Below, piece after piece: positions 56,818 through 64,000 of a DNA stretch of 64,000 nt. Positions within the stretch are counted from its first letter, which is position 1. Every line of letters starts with the position of its first letter. Below the pieces are notes generated by a model. It ran no database searches. It was given only the letters and a program-made list of their open reading frames with translations, and had not been told where the DNA came from. The DNA is from Ceratothoa steindachneri (taxonomy: Eukaryota; Arthropoda; Malacostraca; Isopoda; Cymothoidae). Position numbers and translations under genes: made by a program. The stretch spans positions 95,881,413-95,945,412 of the forward strand of contig OZ018318.1 of assembly GCA_963969495.1 (NCBI GenBank), read 5' to 3'.

Positions 56818-57331
56818 CGTCGCGCTATCAAATGGTTGACAGCTGAGCAAACATACTCGTATATACTACGAAATTCATACTAAGGAGATAGTCAGTTTGG
56901 ATGGTTACAGAGGTTAGTAGACAGTTAACAGTTAGGAGTCAAATATAGAGAATCTATCACTCCCTCCTCTCCTTTGTCGTGATGTAGGCCTGTAGAAGCC
57001 TAGTCACTGACCACGAATACTTCGAGACGTTTTGCTTGAAGAATAAAGTTATATTTCTGCCCGGTTCCTTTGAAGTCCTTTCTCTCGCACTTAATACGAA
57101 AACACATTGAGTAAACACAGCTTATCTAATATCAAACCTTTCGTAAACGCAGCCTATCTGATATCAAAGCCAGCGGTACAACGAATTCCCCTCTGCGCCG
57201 AAGCCTACTACCAGAACGCTCGGCGCCCCTATACTCTTGACCCGCTAATAACATCGATAACTTTTTAACTGGTAATCGCTGGGTCCTTCAAACTCTTACG
57301 TATCTATTAACCTCGAGGACCAGCCATAAAC
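56818..57331 (+). repeat. Gypsy family D 5' LTR (boundaries approximate)
   Basis: Upstream of a gypsy primer site and gag start. It has a TATA-like gtatatactacg near 56860 and an aataaa at 57042-57047 in a plausible R region, followed by mixed-GC sequence up to the primer site. The left edge near tcgcgctatcaaatggttgac is my estimate. No matching 3' LTR is visible downstream. Confidence 0.5.
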
Positions 57332-57340
57332 TGGTGACGC
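57332..57340 (+). other. Primer binding site TGGTGACGC
   Basis: TGGTGAC motif 37 bp before a gag start codon, matching the TTGGTGACCC placed before the family C gag on the other strand. Confidence 0.6.
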
Positions 57341-57377
57341 TCTTTTCGGCCGCCGAATAAGTGAAGGTGACAAAGAT

Positions 57378-57850
57378 ATGGACGCATCAAGCCATCGTCA
57401 AACAAGACCAGGGCATAAGGAAGTCGACAACCCCAAGCCTACTTTCCGCATAAGCAGAAATCAGCCTCGCAAACTCAGCCACTCTGGACATCTTCATAGC
57501 AACCATTAGGATTGTAAGATGATCATATCTTTCTACTAACCTGAACACAGCAAACAGCTGGATGAGCTAAGATGTGCCACGACAGGGGAAAGTAAGTGGG
57601 GATTAAACCCGGCAAAAGATTGCCTAGTCTCCATTTACGCAGACTGCTTCCGCAGCCGGTATTCGTAGCTCAGGAAGGCCAACGGTGTACTAGCAGAAAT
57701 CAACGCACGAACTCACGCCATTCGTTCGAGCGCAAGGTGCAATTCTCTATGATGACAATATTAAAGCTTAAAAATGTTAGTGCATATAAGATTAAACTAC
57801 AAATTCTGTTCGTATCCAGGCACAAAAACGTAAATAAAGAAATCTAGTTT
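57378..57850 (+). pseudogene. Gypsy family D gag start, truncated
   Basis: ATG at 57378 opens MDASSHRQTRPGHKEVDN, close in its start to MDATSYR of the family C gag. The frame stops at 57501-57503 after 41 codons. A further frame at 57596-57847 is Arg/Gln-rich but has no gag motif. Pol is absent, so this is a 5' fragment. Confidence 0.55.
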
Positions 57851-58017
57851 ACGATGGTATGAGCTATGATTAGAACGAATCAAGTGTAAATATTAAAAAA
57901 ATCAGTGTATATATATATATTAATTTAATCGCTATCTCTGTTCCGTATGTAAACGAATCTATGTAGTGATAAAGAAAAAAACAAGTTTCTCGCATTATAG
58001 GATCCACGTCCTGACAC
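57851..58017. other. AT-rich spacer
   Basis: Contains a short TA run near 57907-57920; nothing else. Confidence 0.4.
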
Positions 58018-58475
58018 AAATGTTATCCTGATTAGCATAACATGGTTTGAAGTAAAGAATCGCAGGAATGTTGGTACTTTAACAAATTCCTGTGTTGCAA
58101 CTAATCGTTCTTTTATTCTTGGATCCTGTAAAGATCTTTGTATTGCCACGATTTATTATAATAAAGAAGAAAGAGGCCGAAATGTCCGTATGCCTCATTA
58201 CTCTGTATCTTTCTTACGTATCGAGACTGTATATATGTAAGACCCCAAATGTTAACCTAAATGGCATCACATGCTTTGAAGTAAAGAATCGCAGGATAGC
58301 GGCCACTTTAACAAGTTCATGTGTTACAACCAATCGCTTTTTTATTCTTTGATCCAGTAAACGACATTGTAGTGCCATGAATTATTATAATAAAGGAGGA
58401 ATATGCAAAAAAGGTCACTACACCTTATTACTCTGTAGCTTTCTTACGTGTAAAGACAATGTATATATGTATTAT
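58018..58475. repeat. Tandem duplication, 229-bp unit, two copies
   Basis: Units 58018-58246 and 58247-58475 each start aaatgtta-cct. They share tttgaagtaaagaatcgcag, actttaacaa, aatcg-t-ttttattctt, tattataataaag and tttcttacgt-t in order, with roughly 80-85% identity by eye. Frames that run through them are not supported. Confidence 0.8.
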
Positions 58476-58564
58476 ATCATAATTATGGCTTTGAATAGTA
58501 GTAGAAAAGAGAATAAGATATAACTGAAAGCTAAAATGTATATTGTGTATTAAATGATAGAATA

Positions 58565-58737
58565 TGGCGTAATGGATAGGCGTGTTTCATATGCTTACGA
58601 ATACCAATGCCCTGTACCAGTATTAAAAAACTGTTCGACTGTAGTAATCAGATTATGTAATTGGTAGGCTACTGGCGCCAATTTGCAAGATTCAATAGGC
58701 CTAGCGAAAACATAGACAAAATGGACGCGAGGTGGTA
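58565..58737 (+). mobile_element. SINE with tRNA-Arg-like head
   Basis: tggcgtaatggataggcgt at 58565 resembles the 5' half of tRNA-Arg with the A box. A degraded B box (gcttacgaatacc) follows only about 27 bp later, so the tRNA body is shortened. The unrelated body holds ctgtagtaatcagattatg, ggctactggcgcc and aatggacgcgaggtgg. Parts of the body recur at 56600-56667 and, inverted, at 28921-29017. It ends just before the TTAA of the piggyBac element. Confidence 0.55.
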
Positions 58738-59099
58738 ATATTAACCTTTAACTGGTCGCGTGGGATTTTATAGCACAATTGATCGCGTCTGTCATACTGA
58801 CCCCATTTTTTTATAATTTCATTTATATTTATCTTTGGAATCAGAGGATTCAATGAACAACATATCTTTATAAAACGTTTATAATATAAATATTTCATGA
58901 ATACATTTACTAAAAGAAATGAACAAAACGCATATAACAGAAAAATTATTTCAGATAAAAAGTAGAGTTCCTCGGAAGTAAACAGAAGACGCAGACCAGT
59001 AAAGAAATTCAGGCAAAAATATTATCTCCTCCTATTCCTCCCCATTGTGGCCGATTCTCGCCTAGCGCATTACCATCATCATTACAGTCATTTCACTTG

Positions 59100-59920
59100 A
59101 TAGTTATGTGCTCTTTGCATGTAAATGCATTGCATTTTGAACATGTTGTTGAATGTTTTTGGTCTTTACTTCTTGGGCAAATTGGCATCTCTTTCTCGAT
59201 GATCCTGCTTGTAATAAAGGAAATGATACAGCCTTAGGTATACCTTGTTTAAGTCGAATTCGCTTCCTTAAAACTCGGGGAAGAGACGGATTACTGGCTC
59301 GAGAAATCTGGTGTGGTCTTACCAAAGTACAGGATAACTCTTTAAAAAAATTCTCCTTATTAGCTTTACATCATCTCTTTTATTACTCCGATACACAAAA
59401 ATTGCATTAATGGCAGATACATCAAAAAACTAAAGAATATAGCTAAGGGCCATCGTCTTGTTCTTCTTTCCACATTATAGTTTGAGCATAACTGATCATA
59501 TGTCTCTACCCCTCCTTTCGTAGAGTTGTATATCGTTATGATATCTGGCTTCTGTTGAATACCTGTGTGTTCATCAATTTTAGCATGACGATGCATATTT
59601 GAGAGTAGTATGACTGATTTCCATTATTTTGGAAGTTATCATACTAAGGTCTTGTCTTCTATTAGGAAGAAATTGTTTGGGAATTTCTTTCTTATTTTTA
59701 TGCATAGACCCAACTAAGGTAAACTTGTGATTTGTAAGAAGTGACGTAGCTAATGGTATACTTAGAGACCAGTTGTCTGTAGTAATATTACGTCCAGTTA
59801 CTGTTACAGTGGCAATTAAATGATGGACAATTGCCTGAGTTTTATTTTATTTGAAAAGGGTCCAGAGGGTTGGATTCCAGCATAAACTTAAAAATTTAAC
59901 AAGTAAAATATCCTTTCAAT
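59100..59920 (-). pseudogene. piggyBac transposase (copy 2), frameshifted C-terminal two-thirds
   Basis: Right to left: YAGIQPSGPF near 59885, TVTGRNITTDNWS at about 59800 (second catalytic Asp), HKFTLVGSMHKNKKEIPKQF, then the frame 59596-59366 with KPDIITIYNSTKGGVETYDQ (third Asp block) and RRTRRWPLAIFFSF. Near 59310-59100 a Cys-rich tail reads CPRSKDQKHSTTCSKCNAF and TCKEH in one phase, the PHD-like C-terminal finger of piggyBac, though a neighbouring shift separates it. The N-terminus is missing. Family action is TTAA-specific, footprint-free transposition. Confidence 0.85.
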
Positions 59921-59924
59921 TGAA

Positions 59925-61184
59925 CGGAATGGAAGTTTTTCTTTCGTTCATTTATTAAAACACCGCACGACTTCTGGTTTCAAATTCTCTGTCTATCGGA
60001 AACCAACTAATTCTTCTTTTTATATTCACTTTTATTACTCTTACCATATTAAAGTCAAAGGATTTATTTTTATTTCAATTTTTCCCGTGCTCTTCATGTA
60101 GTTAGTCCTGAATATTTTGACTCTGAAATTTCCAAAATTTTTGACATCGGCCTTAAACTTTGCTATCCTTTTCATTTCCTTGATAAATGCCTTAACTTAA
60201 CTAAAAAGTCTTTTAATAATTTTGAACCTCGCGCGCCTTTTAATAACAAAAATACTCTTGTACTTCCTTTTAATTCATCTTTTGCTTCTCACTCTCTCAT
60301 ATTTTAAAATATTTAGGCATTTGTTTAGTATATAACTATAATAATACTATCTCTAAACTATTAGTCAAGAACGCCTCTTCCCCTCTTGGTAATCTATATT
60401 GCGTAAAATGAATCGATTGCTCTAAATATTACTTTGTTCAATCAGGTAGATTTTTATAAAAACGAATTTCTCAGCATAAATATAATGTCCGTCGTGACAA
60501 AGAAAGCAGCTCATTTTATGTTCATATGTTATATCTTAATCACAATATTGATTGGAATTCTGCTAAAATCATCTGTCATAATAACGATACAATTTCACGA
60601 AATATCATTGATTCAACCGTTATTAGCAAATTACCAAATGTAATTTAAGTCCTAGCCTATATAAACTTGATGGTTATTTTTTAAATTATATTCACAATGT
60701 ACTGTCGAAACTTTTAATTTGAGACTAAATATTTATATTAATTTAAATAAACGATTAAATTTTATTTTGTTTGCATATGTTTTGGTTCGTATTTATTTGC
60801 ATTTGAGTCAAGTCTTTAGAACATTTCCACTAATTCTACCTTGGTTATTAGATCTTTATCTCTGTGGTTAATCTCTCGTTAAAATTTTCTCCCTCCCTAA
60901 TTGCTTAGGCGGTATGTTAATCCTCTTGTCAACCTTTAATCTTTTGAATTTACCTGATTTAATATTCAAATTTTGTATTTATCTTCGTTCCTCCTAAGGT
61001 TTCTATTTCCTATTAATTCATTTTGTTGATTGGTTTTTTCTTTTTTTGTGGGCGTTCCCTCTCCTCTGTATTATCCTTATAAATATTACAATTTTCAATA
61101 CTTCTGTTATTGCTTGATAAAGAACTCGAAATAAAGTTCGAAAGTACTTGGAATCCTCGTATTAATTTTCCCTGTGGGCTTTGA

Positions 61185-61187
<3 letters not shown>
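59925..61187 (+). pseudogene. Penelope-like element nested in the piggyBac
   Basis: Plus strand, shifting frames. TSGFKFSVYRKPTNSSFYIH at 59965-60025 is the end of the PLE RT. YFDSEISKIFDIGLKLCYPF and FLDKCLNLTKKSFNNFEPRA follow. Then SSPLGNLYCVK with DCSKYYFVQSGRFLYKRISQ near 60375-60475 forms the GIY-YIG nuclease, followed by HMLYLNHNIDWNSAKIICHN and RNIIDSTVISKLPNV. The 3' region ends gataaagaactcgaaataaa before the (TA)n tract. RT catalytic motifs are absent, so it is 5'-truncated. It interrupts the piggyBac transposase reading near 59925. Confidence 0.75.

Positions 61188-61271
<84 letters not shown>
61188..61271. repeat. (TA)n microsatellite
   Basis: Pure TA tract following the PLE 3' end. 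Confidence 0.95.
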
Positions 61272-61276
<5 letters not shown>

Positions 61277-61740
61277 CAGATGTATCTATATATTATAGAA
61301 TAAATGGCTTCTAGATCATTACATATGTAAAAAAAAGGTCAATATTATAGTAATTTTTTAAAAATATTATCAACATTTTCAAAAAGGCAAGTACTTCATA
61401 AGAATTTATAAATTTTATTTAAAAATCTAAAAGGTTTATTTAAAATTTTAAACCACAAACTAATTTGTCGCCAATTCACATAATGACTAAAAGTTAAAAT
61501 ACCTACAAAATTAAAAATTAGATCGATAGACATGCTCAGTAACGTATAATAAAGTTTAAACTTACATCACATAAAATGATCTTATGTCCATTTTAATGAT
61601 ACGTAACGAGGCGCGAGGGATAAGAACATACAAGTAAATTCATACAACCGAATTGGCAACAAACGTGAGGAACACTGAAATATAAACATCGCTGCTAATA
61701 ACTTAGCTACTGTGAGCGTAGTCATTAAAGAATTGCTAGA
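61272..61740. other. AT-rich right arm of the piggyBac
   Basis: Non-coding by inspection; the expected N-terminus of the transposase is not recognisable here. Confidence 0.45.
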
Positions 61741-61919
61741 TTTGGATGAGTGGGGTCACTATGACCCCACGCGACCAGTTATGGGTTAAATCCAAGCATA
61801 CTCCACACATATAAAATAATATGTTTAAAATTGGAATAAGGAAATGAGAATGTATAGATAAATTTTCAGCAATGAATTTAAATACCAAGAAATAAGGAAT
61901 TTAAAAATATTTGTTAATT

Positions 61920-61920
<1 letters not shown>

Positions 61921-61993
<73 letters not shown>
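61921..61993. repeat. (TA)n microsatellite
   Basis: TA tract with one G substitution near 61939. Confidence 0.95.
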
Positions 61994-61999
<6 letters not shown>

Positions 62000-62019
62000 G
62001 CAGAATGAGGTCACCACAT

Positions 62020-62245
62020 TGAGCTGGTGAAAGCATGGTAACATAGGCGAGAAGGCGGCTGACGCTGTTATCACTCGCCCAGCTGTATTTGCAAAGGGAC
62101 CATTGTCATCTCCCCCCTCCCCTAATGTGGCCACCTCTTCGCGAGCATACGCGTCTTTCTGCCGAAAGATTAGAATCCGTTCGACATTTCTGCGAACGTT
62201 ATCAAGATTCCCCCTTCCCCCGAAGGAGTCGCCGACTTTTTACTC
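62020..62245. repeat. Dispersed repeat, copy 2
   Basis: Counterpart of 38770-39010 in the same orientation: gctgttatcac, cccagct-tatttg, aacgttatca and a C-rich run at 62210-62222. It ends where Helitron sequence begins. Confidence 0.55.
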
Positions 62246-62247
62246 AA

Positions 62248-63395
62248 GATTGTAGGACAAGAGTTTGACAAAGGAGATATTGTTCTAGAATATAAAGATG
62301 GAAATCTGAAGAAAGTTGCTGAAACTGATAGAAATTAGGACTCCTTACAGTAAGGTCCCTTTGAGATTCTGGCAAAGAACTAATGGTTACAACTTTCTTT
62401 GCAGCAAAGAGATCAAAAATCTGTAAAAGTAATAACAAGAAAATATCTGCTCAGGATTTTTATGCCTATAGAGTCAAGGTTAGGCAGGACAATTTCCATT
62501 TGCTCTTGAGATTTAAGCACGTTCTCAATGAATTCTTAGTTGATATGTAGGCCAATATTGAGTCAGAGAGACTGTTGTTCATGATGTTGCATCAAAAATA
62601 GCTCAGAGCAGAGGGCTACCTCTACCTAAAAGCTGCAGATTTAGGTGATGGCACTGCAAAAACTGTCGAACAAATGTTGATTCTGCCTTTTTATTTTACT
62701 GGACCTCCTAGGAACACGCAGGAGAGAGTACAAGATACAATTTGTTATGTTATGGCAAATCTGACTTATTCATTACCTTTACATGTAATCCTACATGGAA
62801 AGAAGTGCAAGAGAATTTTCTTCCTGGACAATCTGCTACAAACAGACATGAAATTGTGGCAAGAGTATTCAAACTTATAGTGGATAAACTCATAGATCTG
62901 ATTATTAAGGAAAGCTCCTTTTACAAGTGAGTTGTCATACATATGTATACAATTTAGTTGCCAATTCCCCGCTTGCCACATGCCCATTTGCTAATTTAGC
63001 TGAAGGACAAAATAAGTTCCATTGAGATTGACCTTATAGTCAGGGCAGAATTACCTGATACTGAAACAGATCCAATGCTGTTTGAAATCATTCACAAGAA
63101 TATGATCCATTGACCATGTGGTTCTATTAATCCAAATGACCCATGTATGGTAGGCGAAAGCCGCATCAAAACTATCCAAGGGACTTAATTAAGGAAAGAC
63201 GGAGTGATTCAAATGGATATCAAATCTATTAAAGAAGAACAGCAGAAGATGGAGGATATTCATTCGCTGTCAAAGAAAATGGAAATTATATTGTTGTAAT
63301 CAACAAGTGGGTGGTTACGTATAAACTATTCCTTTGAAAAAACATTCAATGCCCACATCATTATGGAATTTTGCAACAGTGTGGAATCGACATTT
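62248..63395 (+). pseudogene. Helitron Rep (HUH nuclease) region
   Basis: Plus strand, shifting frames. DIVLEYKDGNLKK and a DSLQ-PFEILAKN block at 62270-62390 come first. KISAQDFYAYRVKVRQDNFH at about 62438 and MLHQK-LRAEGY precede ILPFYFTGPPRNTQERVQD near 62680. KSDLFITFTCNPTWKEVQ at 62757 and LPGQSATNRHEIVARVFK follow. The HUH motif reads LPHAHLLI at 62973-62996 with both His intact, and then LPDTETDPMLFEIIHKNMIH. Rep would nick and join single strands in rolling-circle transposition. Stops and shifts are frequent, so it is not functional. Confidence 0.85.
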
Positions 63396-63568
63396 GATTG
63401 TAGGACAAGAATTCGAATAAAGAGATATTTTCTAGAATATAAAGATGGAAATCTGAAAGAGTTGTTAAAACTAATACAACTTATGACTCCTTACAGTACC
63501 ATTTGATATTCTGGCAAAGAACTGATGGTTATAATTTTTTTTGAAGCAAAGAGATCCCAAAACTGTAA
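63396..63568 (+). repeat. Duplicated Rep segment inside the Helitron
   Basis: A diverged copy of 62248-62425 (gattgtaggacaagaatt, agaatataaagatggaaat, tctggcaaagaactgatgg, agcaaagagatc). It lies between the Rep remnant and the helicase remnant, where Rep sequence and the first helicase motifs would normally be. Confidence 0.8.
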
Positions 63569-64000
63569 CATCATGTTGAATCATAATGTTTGGGACGAAT
63601 GCACTATGGCTCACAGAAATGCTTTTGAAGCTTTGGATAAAACACTGCAAGAAATTAGGCAAAACAACCAGCTTATGGACGGAGTGACCCTTCCTTTGTC
63701 AGGAGACTTCAGACAAACTATTTCAGTGATTAAGAGTGGAACTCAAAGCCTCGTTAAAGAATTCCTCCATTTGGAGTGATGTTTAAAGACTGTCCTTGTA
63801 TAAAAATATGACACTTCCCTATATAGAGATGTCAATGCTGGGATATGTGCTTGTCAACTTATGGAGCTAAGAAGTGTACAATTCAAAATAATGCAGATGG
63901 GGATATTTCACTTTCAGGAGGGTGTGAAATTTTAGTGAAGGATATTGAAGAACTAAAACTTAGGCCTTATCCAGACCTACAACATCACTTCCCAAACAAG
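63560..64000 (+). pseudogene. Helitron PIF1-type helicase fragment
   Basis: The frame 63525-63779 reads VWDECTMAHRNAFEALDKTL (Walker B type, DE), then LPLSGDFRQTISVIKSG (helicase motif III). Further on, frameshifted, TIQNNADGDISLSGG near 63877 fits the next block. Walker A is missing because of the rearrangement. The sequence continues beyond the window. Confidence 0.8.

Larger units (their letters stand above)
58741..61789 (-). mobile_element. piggyBac element (copy 2) with both termini, 3.05 kb
   Basis: TTAA at 58741-58744 and 61786-61789. Inward from each, AACTGGTCGCGTGGG appears in opposite orientation (58751 onward; complement ending near 61780), with a further shared gtcata-tgacccca inside. 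The minus strand carries decayed transposase (59100-59920). About 1.3 kb of Penelope-like sequence plus a (TA)n tract occupy the right half. Size without them would be about 1.7 kb, so part of the transposase gene has also been lost. Confidence 0.85.

Overview
The window looks like intergenic DNA of an invertebrate animal. It is AT-rich and carries about a dozen long (TA)n microsatellites. Nearly every recognisable coding stretch is a decayed transposable element. The mix is Ty3/gypsy LTR elements, a CR1/L2-type LINE and an older LINE, Penelope-like elements (PLEs), Tc1/mariner, piggyBac, a Helitron and tRNA-derived SINEs. This mix is common in arthropods and molluscs; the sequence alone does not let me name a species. 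I found no convincing host gene, no intact tRNA or rRNA gene, and nothing prokaryotic. The only hint of host-type exons is a weak pair at 19889-20356.

Layout. 1-1134: minus-strand gypsy pol remnant with integrase zinc-finger sequence fused upstream of reverse transcriptase (RT) sequence. 1658-2897: a Tc1 element sitting in a (TA)n tract. 3.1-12.4 kb: mostly featureless AT-rich DNA with a GC-rich island near 6 kb and LINE debris near 7.4-8.5 kb. 12.4-13.1 kb: PLE with a GIY-YIG domain. 14.6-15.0 kb: foldback repeats. 16.5-18.6 kb: decayed piggyBac. 19.1-19.6 kb: mariner. 22.5-23.2 kb: PLE RT. 24.9-27.9 kb: minus-strand gypsy (family C) with gag, protease, RT, RNase H and a scrap of integrase. 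29.2-29.8 kb: internally deleted mariner-like element. 30.2-36.4 kb: gypsy family B with both LTRs, the right one split by a solo LTR of family A. 37.3-38.0 kb: short terminal-inverted-repeat element.

40.4-49.2 kb is the clearest nest. A plus-strand LINE is split inside its RT by a 5.6-kb gypsy family A element (42159-47740) with two 1.3-kb LTRs and a near-perfect 5-bp target duplication; the LINE reading resumes exactly after the insertion. 49-56 kb is AT-rich with one SINE. 56.8-57.5 kb is a gypsy 5' end (LTR, primer site, gag start). 58741-61789 is a piggyBac with matching termini and TTAA target sites, and a PLE lies inside it. 62.2 kb to the end is a decayed Helitron with HUH-Rep and PIF1-type helicase remnants.

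No gene set works together here as a pathway. The informative content is insertion history, repeated internal deletions, and the repeat architecture of the family A LTR, which has an 80-bp tandem array with phased palindromic hexamers.
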